The position numbers and the translations under genes were made by a program. Positions 33,771 through 42,737 of a DNA stretch of 64,000 bases are shown piece by piece. The notes under the pieces were generated by a model that did not search any database, was not told the DNA's origin, and saw only the letters and a program-made list of their open reading frames with translations. The stretch comes from Amycolatopsis sp. CA-126428 (GTDB lineage: Bacteria; Actinomycetota; Actinomycetes; Mycobacteriales; Pseudonocardiaceae): positions 1 to 64,000 of the forward strand of contig NZ_PPHF01000157.1 of the NCBI RefSeq assembly GCF_002904335.1. The letters are read 5' to 3'. Each line of letters starts with the position of its first letter. Position 1 is the stretch's first letter.

Positions 33771-34335
33771 GGGTCCAGGCGGGGTCGCGGCCGAGGAGGG
33801 CCAGGAACCGGTCGAGCGGGCTCGCGTCCGCGGGAACCTCGACGCGGTGGGCGAAGGAGCCGTTCTTCTCGCGACCTTCGTCCGGGATCCGCTCGGCCAG
33901 CTTCAGGGCGACGGACACGGCTTCGGCGTCCGGCTCGTAGGGCAGGCCCAGGGTGCGGGCCAGGTCCCAGCCGTGCGCGAGCGTGTCGACCAGGTGCATG
34001 TGTGCCGCGATCGAGCCGGGGAACGTGCCGAAGTGGTTGATGGTGAGCTGCCGTTCCAGCACAGCGTCGCCGGCGAAGGCGTCGAGGAAGTCCTCGACGG
34101 ACGCCTGGTACGCGGCGTAGGCGTCGTCGCCGAGGACACCGGCGTCCCAGTCCGGCGCCGAGCCTTCGCGGGCCGCCGTCGCGAAGGCGTGGTTCTCGCT
34201 GACCTGGTGGCGGAGCAGGTCGGCGAGGGTCCAGCCGGCGCACGGGGTGGGGCGGGCGAGGTCGGCGGGGGTCACGCCGGCGACCAGCTTGTCGAGGAGG
34301 AGCAGGGTGCGGCGGTCGAGTTCGCGGAGATCCAT
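33763..34335 (-). CDS. Mycothiol-dependent maleylpyruvate isomerase-like (TIGR03086/DinB fold) protein
   Basis: A 190-residue four-helix protein. TPCAGWTLADLLRHQVSENHAF and HMHLVDTLAHGWDLARTLG carry the three histidines that form the metal site in this family. The ATG at 34335 opens with MDLRELDRRTL, typical of the group. Such proteins often use mycothiol as cofactor in actinomycetes, but the substrate here is unknown. It overlaps the end of the zinc peptidase gene by 8 nt. Confidence 0.85.
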   Translation of the reverse strand: MDLRELDRRTLLLLDKLVAGVTPADLARPTPCAGWTLADLLRHQVSENHAFATAAREGSAPDWDAGVLGDDAYAAYQASVEDFLDAFAGDAVLERQLTINHFGTFPGSIAAHMHLVDTLAHGWDLARTLGLPYEPDAEAVSVALKLAERIPDEGREKNGSFAHRVEVPADASPLDRFLALLGRDPAWTLS

Positions 34336-34417
34336 GCCGGTCACGTTAAGCGCGGAAGCGGACCACGAACAGTGCCAAATCCGCCGCAACCTTCGTGGGC
34401 CAATCTAGACTGACCCG

Positions 34418-35830
34418 GTGGAAATCCACATCGACCTGACCGGGACGCGCGGCCACCGCGACGCGATCTACCGGCAGCTCCGCGCGGCGATCCTGGCCGG
34501 CCGGATCCGGCCCGGCGAGGCGCTCCCGCCGACGCGTGAGCTCGCGCAGCGGCTGGCGGTCTCCCGGACGACGGTCAGCGCGGCCTACGACCGGCTCGCC
34601 GCCGAGGGGTTCCTCGCCGCTCGCGTCGGCGCGGGCACGTTCGTCACGGCTGCGCCGGTTTCCGCCGAGCCCGTGCCGGCCGGTCCGGGCGTGCGGCCGC
34701 TGCCGGAGTGGGACGCCGTCCCGCCACCGCCCGCGCCGTTCGCCCCGGCGCCGGAGTTCGACTTCCGGCCGGGCGTCCCCGACCTCTCGCTGTTCCCGTT
34801 CGACACCTGGCGGCGGCTGATCACGCAGCGCCTGCGCGCCGGCCAGGCCGGCCTGATGACCTACGGCGACCCGCAGGGCCACCCCGCGCTGCGCGCCGAA
34901 ATCGCCCGGCACGCCGGCGTTTCCCGGGACGTCCGCGCCGGTGCGGCGCAGGTCGTCGTCACCGCGGGCGCCCAGCAGACGACCGACCTCGTCGCGCGGG
35001 TGCTGCTGCGGACCGGCGACCTGGCGGCCGTCGAGGACCCGGGGTACCCGCCGCCGCGGCTGGTGCTCGGCGCGCGCGGGGTGCGGGTCGCGCCGGTGCC
35101 GGTGGACGCGTCCGGGATCGTCGTCGACGCCATCCCGGCGGGGACGCGGCTGGTGTACGTGACGCCGTCGCACCAGTACCCGCTCGGCCTGTCGATGTCG
35201 CTGGACCGCCGCCTGGAGCTGCTGGACTGGGCCGAGCGGAACGACGCGGTGCTCGTCGAGGACGACTACGACACCGAGTTCCGCTACACCGGACGGCCGC
35301 TGGAACCGTTGCACAGCCTGGATTCCCGCGGCCGCGTCGTGTACGTCGGCTCGTTCTCGAAGGTGCTTTCGCCGGCCCTGCGGCTGGGCTTCCTCATCGC
35401 GCCGCCGACGCTGGTGCCCGCGTTGGTCAAGGCCCGCTACCTCACCGACTGGCACGCGCCGAACGTCGAGCAGGCGGCGCTGGCGGCGTTCATGGCCGAA
35501 GGGGGGTTCGCCCGGCACGTCCGGCGGATGCGGAAGGTCTACCGCGGCCGGCACGAACTGCTCTCCGCGGTGCTCGCCCGGGACTTCGCGGACTTCCTGA
35601 CGCCGTTGCCGTCGACGGCGGGCCTGCACCTCAGCGCGCTCGCGCCGGCGGACTGCGGCGGGCTGGTCCGCGCCGCTCGCCGTCGTGGCGTGCGGCTGTA
35701 CTCGCTGGGGGATTTCGGCGTGGGGGAGCGGCGGCACGGCCTGGTGTTCGGTTACGGTGCGGTCGCGGCCGAGCGGATCGAGCCCGGACTGGCCCGGCTG
35801 CGGGCGCTGGCGGACGAAGGAGTGGCATGA
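34418..35830 (+). CDS. MocR/GntR-type regulator with aminotransferase domain
   Basis: A 470-residue fusion. The N-terminal GntR winged helix (about residues 10-78) reads IYRQLRAAILAGRIRPGEAL then LAVSRTTVSAAYDRLAAEGF. The C-terminal fold-type I aminotransferase domain starts near residue 110 (DFRPGVPDLSLFPFDTWRRL), with the PLP lysine expected in YVGSFSKVLSPALRLGF. MocR proteins sense PLP or amino-group compounds (PdxR, GabR). The target is unknown, and no pdx or gab gene is adjacent. The next gene overlaps by 4 nt (ATGA). GTG start. Confidence 0.93.
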   Translation: MEIHIDLTGTRGHRDAIYRQLRAAILAGRIRPGEALPPTRELAQRLAVSRTTVSAAYDRLAAEGFLAARVGAGTFVTAAPVSAEPVPAGPGVRPLPEWDAVPPPPAPFAPAPEFDFRPGVPDLSLFPFDTWRRLITQRLRAGQAGLMTYGDPQGHPALRAEIARHAGVSRDVRAGAAQVVVTAGAQQTTDLVARVLLRTGDLAAVEDPGYPPPRLVLGARGVRVAPVPVDASGIVVDAIPAGTRLVYVTPSHQYPLGLSMSLDRRLELLDWAERNDAVLVEDDYDTEFRYTGRPLEPLHSLDSRGRVVYVGSFSKVLSPALRLGFLIAPPTLVPALVKARYLTDWHAPNVEQAALAAFMAEGGFARHVRRMRKVYRGRHELLSAVLARDFADFLTPLPSTAGLHLSALAPADCGGLVRAARRRGVRLYSLGDFGVGERRHGLVFGYGAVAAERIEPGLARLRALADEGVA

Positions 35831-36273
35831 CCGACGACGTGATGGTGGCGATCGACGCCGGTCTGCGGCGGCACATCGGCGGCGACCGCGCCGGCGCGTA
35901 CGCGGCCTTCACGAAGCTGTGGGATTCGATCGGCGACGACGGCGACCCGCTGCACCGCGTCGCGCTGGCGCACCACCTGGCCGACGTCTGCGACGACCCG
36001 GCCGAGGAACTCGAGTGGGACCTGCGGGCCCTGGCGGCGGCGGATTCGCTGACCGACTCGCGGGCCCGCGAGTACCACTCGTCGCTGGCGGTGCGCGGGT
36101 TCTACCCGTCCCTGCACCTCAACCTGGGCGAGGACTACCGCAAGCTGGGCGACCTGCCCGCGGCGCGCGAGCAGCTGGCCCTCGCTCGCGAGCGCCTGGA
36201 CGCCCTCGGCGACGACGACTACGCGGCCGGGATCCGGCTGGCCCTGGACGGCCTGGCCGAGCGGCTCGGCTGA
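35827..36273 (+). CDS. Small helical (TPR-like) protein
   Basis: A 148-residue acidic, helical protein. Residues 95-135 (YPSLHLNLGEDYRKLGDLPA and onward) look like a tetratricopeptide hairpin, and the N-terminal AGAYAAFTKLWDSI region looks like another. It is translationally coupled to the MocR gene through ATGA. No enzymatic motif was found. It may be an adaptor, but nothing ties it to a pathway. Confidence 0.75.
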   Translation: MTDDVMVAIDAGLRRHIGGDRAGAYAAFTKLWDSIGDDGDPLHRVALAHHLADVCDDPAEELEWDLRALAAADSLTDSRAREYHSSLAVRGFYPSLHLNLGEDYRKLGDLPAAREQLALARERLDALGDDDYAAGIRLALDGLAERLG

Positions 36274-36375
36274 ATCGGTCCAAATACCACGAAGACGCCC
36301 CGTTTGCCGGACTTTCGCGGGGCGCCGGTGGGCCCTAACCTGTGGTGATCCAGCTCACCGACGGGAAGGATCGCC

Positions 36376-36807
36376 ATGCGGATTGCGGATCTGCTGCGCA
36401 CGAAGGGGTCGGCGGTCGCAACGGTCACCCCGGAGACCACGGTGACCACACTGCTGGCCGGCCTGGCCGACCACAACGTCGGCGCGATGGTGGTCGTCGC
36501 CCCGGACGGCTCGATCGCGGGAATCGTCTCGGAACGCGACGTCGTCCGCCGCCTGAACGACCACGGCCCGAGCCTGCTCGACGGCCCGGTATCGGAGATC
36601 ATGACGAAACTGGTGGCCAGCTGCACCCCGGACGACTCGGTGGACCAGCTGTCGGTCCTGATGACGGAACGCCGCATCCGCCACGTCCCGGTCCTGGCCG
36701 AGGGCCGGCTGGCCGGGATCGTGTCCATCGGGGACGTCGTGAAGAACCGGATGGAACAGCTGGAGCAGAGCCAGGAACAGCTGCAGGCCTACATCGCGCA
36801 GGGTTAG
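36376..36807 (+). CDS. Tandem CBS-domain protein
   Basis: A 143-residue protein made of two CBS domains (about residues 5-60 and 70-128). IADLLRTKGSAVATVTPETTV opens the first, and IMTKLVASCTPDDSVDQLSV and RRIRHVPVLAEGRLAGIVSIGDVV complete the second. Such proteins bind adenine nucleotides as dimers and often sense energy charge. ATG 36376 follows GGAAGG. It stands alone, convergent with the DUF4139 gene. Confidence 0.92.
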   Translation: MRIADLLRTKGSAVATVTPETTVTTLLAGLADHNVGAMVVVAPDGSIAGIVSERDVVRRLNDHGPSLLDGPVSEIMTKLVASCTPDDSVDQLSVLMTERRIRHVPVLAEGRLAGIVSIGDVVKNRMEQLEQSQEQLQAYIAQG

Positions 36808-36846
36808 CGGGAGGGCCGGCTCGCCTGGCCCCGGGCGAGCCGGCGC

Positions 36847-38400
36847 TCACTCCCGCCAGCCCGACAGCTCCACGCCCTTCCCGACATCCACCCGGTAAGA
36901 GAGCTTCACTTCGCCCGTCTCACCCGGCGCCAGCGTCAGCTTCCACGTGAACTCACCCAGCGCGGACGTCTCCACCGGATCCGGCGACGTCTTCACGTCC
37001 TTGACCGTGATCGTGTCGTCCCGCGAAACCGGCGCCTGATCCAGCACCGTCACCACGGCTTCCCGGGGCCCATGGTTGACGACCGAAATGCGATACTCCG
37101 CTTCCCGCCGTTTCTGCCCCGACAACGTCGCCTTCGAAGCCGTCCGCCGCACCAGTTCCCGCTCCACCCGGATCCGGTCGTCGACGCCCAAGGCCAGCTC
37201 CAGTTCCTCCCCGGGTGCCCACGGCTCCAGCACCGTCGTCCCGACGAACTCCGCGTCGTGGAACACCGATGCCCGTCCCGGCCGCAGGGCGTACTCCGAC
37301 GTGTTCTCCACCGTGGCGCGCAAATACGCCTCCTCCACCAGCACCGGCGCCGTCACGTAACCCAGGTCGGCCGTGAGCGAAAGCTGCGCCAACGTCGTCC
37401 GGTGTCCCTGCGCGCCGGACGGCACCGCCACCGGCCGCGTAGGCCGGTAGGTGACCGCCGTCGTTCCCTGCTCCACCGACGCCAGCTTCGGCGCCATCGC
37501 CGGAGCCGCCGCCGCGAACCGGGCCATCCGCGCACCCTCGGGCGCGGCTCCTGCGGCCGCGTTGGGCAGGTATGGGCCACTCGGCTCCGGGAGGACGCGG
37601 TCCAGGTACCACGGCGAAAGTTCCGGCACCACCACCGACACCGCGGGCCGCGCCGTCGACAGCGCCAGCTCGCACTCCGGCCAGTCCTCGCCCGTGTACT
37701 GGCTGACGAGCCCGTACGACACCACCGTGACGTCGGTGCCGCGCACCCGGATGTCGTAGCCCGGCTCCCAGCTCGCCCCGGGGACCACATAGGACAGTTC
37801 CAGCTCGGCATTCCCGCCCGGGTCCGAGATCTCCAGCTCCACGACCACCGACGTGCTGTCCCGCCCGGTCTGCGCACCCTGCGCTTCGATCCGCCGGTCG
37901 AGCGCGGCGAGGTCCTCGCGCAGCCGCTCGATCCGCTCGCTCAGCACCCGGCGCGCCTTCAACGCCGAGGCCAGCCGCGAACTCAGCGCGTCGGTCACCT
38001 CGGCGACGCGCGAGGGTTCGGCAGTCCCGTTGGCCAGTGCCTTCGCGAAGCTGCTGCCACTGCGCTTCGCGAGCGAAGTCAGCAGATCCACCTTCATCGT
38101 CTCGGCCGCTTCGTCGTCCACGACGCCGTCGAGCGTGGCCTGATCGGCCCGCCGCTGCTCCACGAGCGCCTGCAACGCCGGGTCCGCCGGGCTGGCGTGC
38201 CACTCGGTGCGGACGTCGACGCCGGTGATCAGCGCGGGCCCGGTCCCGGTGACGCGGACCGAGCCGGGGTCGAGGGCCACGGGCAGCCCGGCGAACTCCA
38301 GGCGCGGCCCGGCGTCGAGCGGAGCCTTGCCCCGGCGGGTGATCCGCGCACGCTGCGGGTAGACGGTCACGGCGGTGATCGGCGCTTCGACGGTCGGCAT
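36847..38400 (-). CDS. DUF4139/DUF4140 (mucoidy inhibitor MuiA-like) protein
   Basis: A 517-residue protein. The N-terminal DUF4140 region begins PITAVTVYPQRARITRRGK (residues 7-25). A coiled coil spans about residues 100-185 (LSERIERLREDLAALDRRIE). The DUF4139 beta-sandwich region follows, with WEPGYDIRVRG, SQYTGEDWPECELALSTARP and PGETGEVKLSYRV. There is no signal peptide. The biochemical role of this family is not established. The ATG at 38400 is the only start that fits the conserved N-terminus. Divergent from the secreted peptidase at 38485. Confidence 0.9.
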   Translation of the reverse strand: MPTVEAPITAVTVYPQRARITRRGKAPLDAGPRLEFAGLPVALDPGSVRVTGTGPALITGVDVRTEWHASPADPALQALVEQRRADQATLDGVVDDEAAETMKVDLLTSLAKRSGSSFAKALANGTAEPSRVAEVTDALSSRLASALKARRVLSERIERLREDLAALDRRIEAQGAQTGRDSTSVVVELEISDPGGNAELELSYVVPGASWEPGYDIRVRGTDVTVVSYGLVSQYTGEDWPECELALSTARPAVSVVVPELSPWYLDRVLPEPSGPYLPNAAAGAAPEGARMARFAAAAPAMAPKLASVEQGTTAVTYRPTRPVAVPSGAQGHRTTLAQLSLTADLGYVTAPVLVEEAYLRATVENTSEYALRPGRASVFHDAEFVGTTVLEPWAPGEELELALGVDDRIRVERELVRRTASKATLSGQKRREAEYRISVVNHGPREAVVTVLDQAPVSRDDTITVKDVKTSPDPVETSALGEFTWKLTLAPGETGEVKLSYRVDVGKGVELSGWRE

Positions 38401-38484
38401 GCCTCCGACGTTAGTCTCTTGACACCCCCGCGGGCGGCCGGAAGTGTCTTCAGGCGTCCGCTTCGCCCGGCTTGGGGGTCCTGA

Positions 38485-40284
38485 GTGAAAGCCGCCGTCC
38501 TGCTCGCCGCCGTGCTCGCCCTTCCGCTGACCGCGGTCGCCGCGGAAGCCGCCGCCCCGCCGTCGCCGGTGTTCACCGGCGGTCAGGCGCAACCGGTGTT
38601 CGACCCGGCCGACGTCGTCCGCGAAGACGTCTGGGTCACCGCGCCCGTCGACAGCGACCACGACGGCACCGACGACCTCGTGCACGCCCAGGTCGTGCGC
38701 CCGCGCGCGACCCAGCAGGGCCTGAAGGTGCCCGTCGTCTACCAGGCCAGCCCGTACTACGCCGGCGGCAACGACGTCGCGAACCACGACGTCGACGTCG
38801 AGCTGTCCGCGCCGGGGTACGCCCGCGGCCCGGAAGGCCCGCGCGTCGCCGCGCACGGCGTCGGGCCGGCCGCCCCGATCACCTGGCGCTACCAGGACTA
38901 CTTCACCGCGCGCGGGTTCGCCGTCGTCTACGGCGAATCGCTCGGCACCGGCCTCTCGACCGGCTGCCCGACCACGGGTGACGTCAACGAGACGATCGGC
39001 GCCCGCTCGGTCGTCGACTGGCTCAACGGCCGCACGAGCGCCCGCGACTCGGCCGGCGCCGCGGCGAAGGCGGACTGGAGCACCGGCAAGACCGGCATGA
39101 TGGGCGTGTCCTACAACGGAACCCTGCCCAACGCCGTCGCCAGCACCGGTGTCGAAGGCCTCGAGACGATCGTGCCGATCGCGGCCATCTCCAGCTGGTA
39201 CGAGTACTACCGCCACGACGGCGCGGTCGTCGCGGCCGGCGGGTTCCAGGGCGAGGACGCCGACGTGCTCGCCGAGTACGTGTACACCCGCGCCGACCGG
39301 CAGGTCTGCCGTCCGGTGATCGACGGGCTGACCCGCGACCAGGACCGGGTCACCGGCGACTACACGCCGTTCTGGGACGTCCGCAACTACCGCAACGACG
39401 TCGGCAAGGTGCGCGCGTCGGTGCTCGCGGTGCACGGCCTCAACGACTGGAACGTCAAGTCCGAGCAGGTCGCGACCTGGTACGAGGCGCTGAAGGCCCG
39501 CGGCGTCGAGCACAAGATCTGGCTGCACCAGTCCGGGCACGCGGACCCGTACTCACTGCGCCGCGACGTCTGGCTCGCCACGCTGAACAAGTGGATGTCG
39601 CACTACCTCTACGGCATCGACAACGGCATCCAGCACGAGCCGAAGGCGACGATCCAGCGCGAGGACCTGTCGTGGACCGACGAGGCCGACTGGCCGGCGC
39701 CGGGCACCGCCGACGTCCGCGTGTACCCGTGGCCGGGCGGCCGCTCGAAGGGCACGATCGACACGCGCAATCCGGTGCCGGGCACGGCGGCCACCGAAAC
39801 CCTCGCCGACGACTCGTCGAAGACGATCGAGCAGCTGGCCGGTCTGGCCTCGTCCGGCAACCGCCTGCTGTACGCGACTCCGGCGGCGAAGCAGGCCGTC
39901 CGCCTCTCCGGCACCGCTCGCGCCGACCTGGCGCTGGCGTTCGACCGGCCCGCCGCGAACGTCTCGGCGATCCTGCTCGACCGCGCGCCCGACGGCACGT
40001 CCCACGTGATCAGCCGGGGCTGGACCGACCCGCAGAACCGCACGTCGCCCGCCCATACCGAGCCGATCACGCCCGGGCAGACCTACCGGATCGGCGTCGA
40101 CCTGATGCCGAAGGACTACGTCCTCGCGGCGGGCCACCGGCTGGAGTTCCTGCTCGCCTCCAGCGACCACGACTACACGCTGCGGCCGAAGCCGGGCGCC
40201 GGACTGGCGCTCGACCTCACGAAGTCGTCGGTCACGCTCCCGGTCACGGGCGGCAAGCCGGCGCTGCGGGCCGCGTTCGGCTGA
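38485..40284 (+). CDS. Secreted Xaa-Pro dipeptidyl-peptidase (CocE/NonD, S15 family)
   Basis: A 599-residue exported hydrolase. The signal peptide covers about residues 1-23 (hydrophobic core AVLLAAVLALPLTAVAA). The alpha/beta hydrolase has its nucleophile in GVSYNGTLP, the acid in HGLNDWNVK and the His in LHQSGHADPY. A C-terminal jelly-roll (X-Pro dipeptidyl-peptidase C-terminal domain, about residues 400-599) is typical of S15/CocE enzymes. It would remove X-Pro dipeptides from peptides outside the cell. GTG start. It overlaps the next gene by 1 nt (TGATG). Confidence 0.92.
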   Translation: MKAAVLLAAVLALPLTAVAAEAAAPPSPVFTGGQAQPVFDPADVVREDVWVTAPVDSDHDGTDDLVHAQVVRPRATQQGLKVPVVYQASPYYAGGNDVANHDVDVELSAPGYARGPEGPRVAAHGVGPAAPITWRYQDYFTARGFAVVYGESLGTGLSTGCPTTGDVNETIGARSVVDWLNGRTSARDSAGAAAKADWSTGKTGMMGVSYNGTLPNAVASTGVEGLETIVPIAAISSWYEYYRHDGAVVAAGGFQGEDADVLAEYVYTRADRQVCRPVIDGLTRDQDRVTGDYTPFWDVRNYRNDVGKVRASVLAVHGLNDWNVKSEQVATWYEALKARGVEHKIWLHQSGHADPYSLRRDVWLATLNKWMSHYLYGIDNGIQHEPKATIQREDLSWTDEADWPAPGTADVRVYPWPGGRSKGTIDTRNPVPGTAATETLADDSSKTIEQLAGLASSGNRLLYATPAAKQAVRLSGTARADLALAFDRPAANVSAILLDRAPDGTSHVISRGWTDPQNRTSPAHTEPITPGQTYRIGVDLMPKDYVLAAGHRLEFLLASSDHDYTLRPKPGAGLALDLTKSSVTLPVTGGKPALRAAFG

Positions 40285-40949
40285 TGCTGCCGAAGCACCT
40301 CCGAGCCGATGTCCGCACGCTGTGGGACTACCACGACCTGCGGCACGCTCCGCGGCGGTCGGACGTCGGGATCGGGCTCGGCAGCCGCGATCCCGGCGTG
40401 GCCGTGCACGCCGCGGAGCTGTTCCACGCCGGGTGCTTCCCACTGATCGTCTTCACCGGCGCCAACGCCCCGACGACGCTGGAGCGCTTCCCGCGCGGCG
40501 AGGCGGTCCACTACCGCGAGATCGCGCTGGACCTCGGGGTGCCGGACGAGGCGATCCTGGTCGAACCCCAGGCCCGGCACACCGGGGAGAACATCGTGTT
40601 CACCCGGCGGCTGCTCGCCGAGCGGGGGATCGCGGTCCGGACCGTGACGCTCGTTTCGCGGCCCTACCAGCAGCGCCGGGCGTACGCGACGGCCAAGCGC
40701 CTGTGGCCGGAAGCCGACCTCGTCTGCGCCGCGAAGGGCGGCTCGCTGGAGGACTACGTCGCCGGCAGCGAGGAGGCCGACCGGGTGATCGGCATGCTCG
40801 TCGGCGAGACCCAGCGGATCACCGAATACGCCGAGCGGGGCTTCGCGATCCCGCAGCGCGTCCCGCCCGGCGTCGAGCGGGCGCTCGGCAGGCTGGTCGA
40901 GGCCGGGTTCACGCAGCGGCTGGTCACTCTCCGCGTCGACGATCACTGA
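40284..40949 (+). CDS. YdcF/DUF218 family protein
   Basis: A 221-residue cytosolic protein with the DUF218 Rossmann-like fold. Blocks include GIGLGSRDPGVAVHAAELF, PLIVFTGANAP, ARHTGENIVFTRRLL and VSRPYQQRRAYATAKRLWP. E. coli YdcF binds S-adenosylmethionine; the activity of the family is otherwise unclear. The start is in a TGATG overlap with the peptidase gene. There is no N-terminal membrane span, unlike the SanA/ElyC branch. Confidence 0.88.
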   Translation: MLPKHLRADVRTLWDYHDLRHAPRRSDVGIGLGSRDPGVAVHAAELFHAGCFPLIVFTGANAPTTLERFPRGEAVHYREIALDLGVPDEAILVEPQARHTGENIVFTRRLLAERGIAVRTVTLVSRPYQQRRAYATAKRLWPEADLVCAAKGGSLEDYVAGSEEADRVIGMLVGETQRITEYAERGFAIPQRVPPGVERALGRLVEAGFTQRLVTLRVDDH

Positions 40950-41012
40950 ATGTAACGATCGTCGCAGGTCAGGCGACTTTCCGGCGTTCCGTCCGCTGCG
41001 AGAGGACCCGCC

Positions 41013-42064
41013 ATGACCTCGACCGCCGAACCCGCCTTGGAGAGCCTGCGCACCCAGCTGTCCGGAGCCGTGCTGACCGACGGCGACCCCGGTTACGACG
41101 TCGCGCGGTCGGTCTGGAACGGCGAAATCGACCGCCGCCCCGCGACAACCTGGTCTCGGTCGAGCTCGTCACCGCCGACGGCGAGATCCTGCGCGTGTCC
41201 GCCGGGCAGCACTCCGACCTGTTCTGGGCGCTGCGCGGGGGCGGCGGCAACTTCGGCGTCGTCACCGAGTTCGAGTTCCGGCTGCACCCGGTCGGCCCGA
41301 TCGTCCACCTGGGACTGTTCTTCTATGGTCTCGACGACGGCGTGGCCGCGTTGCGCCACGCCCGCGAGCTGCTCCGGACGCTGCCGGGCGCACTGGGGGT
41401 GCTCGTCGCCGGGCTCAACGCGCCGCCCGCGCCCTTCGTCCCCGAGCCGTTCCGGTTCCGGCCCGGGTACGCCGTGCTGATCGCCGGGTTCGACGGGGAG
41501 GAGCAGCACGCCGAGGCGGCCCGGGCGGCGCGGTCCGGGCCGGCGCCGCTGTTCGAGTTCGTCTCGCCGATCCCGTACGTCGAGCTGCAGCGGATGCTCG
41601 ACGGCGCCGCGCCGTGGGGCATCCTCGCCTACGAGAAGGCCGCCTACGCCGACGGCTTCACCGACGAGGTCATCGAGGTGATCGCGGACTTCCTGCCGCG
41701 CAGGACGTCCCCGTTGTCGATCATGCCGATCTTCTCGATGCGGGGCGCCTTCACGGAGGTGGCCGACGACGCAACGGCGTTCGGCGGCCCGCGGCGCGAG
41801 AGCATCCTGATCAACATCGACTCCCTCGCGACCGAGCCGGAGCCGTACGCGGTGGACCGCGCGTGGGTGCGCGAGTTCTGGGAAGCGCTGGTGCCGGTTT
41901 CGTCCAACTCGGCGGGCTACGTGAACTTCATGGCGGAGTACGAAGCCGACCGCGTCCGGACGTCGTACGGCCCGGAAAAGTACGAGCGGCTGGCCCGGAT
42001 CAAGGCCGCGTACGACCCACAGAACGTGTTCCACCACAACGCGAACATCCCGCCCGCGCCGTGA
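41013..42064 (+). pseudogene. BBE-type FAD-linked oxidoreductase, disrupted by internal deletion
   Basis: ATG 41013 starts a normal N-terminus (GYDVARSVWNGEIDRRPA). At about 41137-41145 the sequence jumps to a segment that belongs some 95 residues further on (DNLVSVELVTADGEILRVSA), but in another reading frame. The FAD PP-loop segment that usually carries RGGGHNVAG, with the covalent-flavin His, is missing. The downstream frame then runs cleanly to 42064 with FWALRGGGGNFGVVTEFEF and the C-terminal berberine-bridge motif (YDPQNVFHHNANI). Both halves look well preserved, so the deletion may be recent. A sequencing error alone cannot explain the missing segment. Confidence 0.85.
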
Positions 42065-42068
42065 GGGA

Positions 42069-42737
42069 TCAGCCGGCGATGCCCGCCCGGTAGGCGAACG
42101 CGACCGCCTGCGCGCGGTCACGCAGCCCGGCCTTGGCGAACAGGTGGTTCACGTGGGTCTTCACGGTCGCCTCGCTGACCACCAGGGTGCGGGCGATTTC
42201 GGTGTTCGACAGGCCCGCCGCGATCAGCCGCAGCACCTCGATCTCGCGCGCGGTCAGGCCTTCGACCTCCTTGACGCGCTGCGGGGTGCTGCGGGCGGCG
42301 GCTTCGACGAGCCGCCGCTGCAGCTCGCCGTCCACTGTGGACTGGCCGGCGGCGGCCGAGCGCAGCGCCCGCGCGATGGACTCGGCGTCGGCGTCCTTCG
42401 TGAGGAACCCGCGAGCCCCGGCGCGCAATGCGGCCAGCAGCGACTCGTCGTCGGCGTAGGTGGTCAGCACGACGACCTCGGTACCGGGGTGTTCGGCGCG
42501 GATCCGCTCGGTGGTCTCCACGCCGTCGCAGCGCGGCATCCGCAGGTCCACCAGCACGACGTCCGGGTGGTGCTCGGCGACGAGCGCGAGCGCGGCCAGG
42601 CCGTCGGCGGCGGCGCCGACCACCTCGACCCCGGGCAGCAGCCCGAGCAGCGTGACCAGGCCTTCCCGGACCACCGCCTGGTCGTCGGCCAGCACGACGC
42701 GCAGCGTCACGCCGGCACCGTCAGGTGAATCCGCCAT
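42069..42737 (-). CDS. NarL/LuxR-family response regulator
   Basis: A 222-residue regulator. Receiver domain (residues 10-125) with the phosphoacceptor D64 in VVLVDLRMPRCDG and the acidic pair DD18-19. C-terminal LuxR HTH (about 155-215) with LTAREIEVLRLIAAGLSNTE and VKTHVNHLFAKAG. The ATG at 42737 is favoured because GGGGGAGG lies just upstream. It overlaps the kinase gene by 31 nt. A GTG at 42710 in a GTGA overlap is the alternative. It pairs with the histidine kinase at 42707-43819. Confidence 0.94.
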   Translation of the reverse strand: MADSPDGAGVTLRVVLADDQAVVREGLVTLLGLLPGVEVVGAAADGLAALALVAEHHPDVVLVDLRMPRCDGVETTERIRAEHPGTEVVVLTTYADDESLLAALRAGARGFLTKDADAESIARALRSAAAGQSTVDGELQRRLVEAAARSTPQRVKEVEGLTAREIEVLRLIAAGLSNTEIARTLVVSEATVKTHVNHLFAKAGLRDRAQAVAFAYRAGIAG

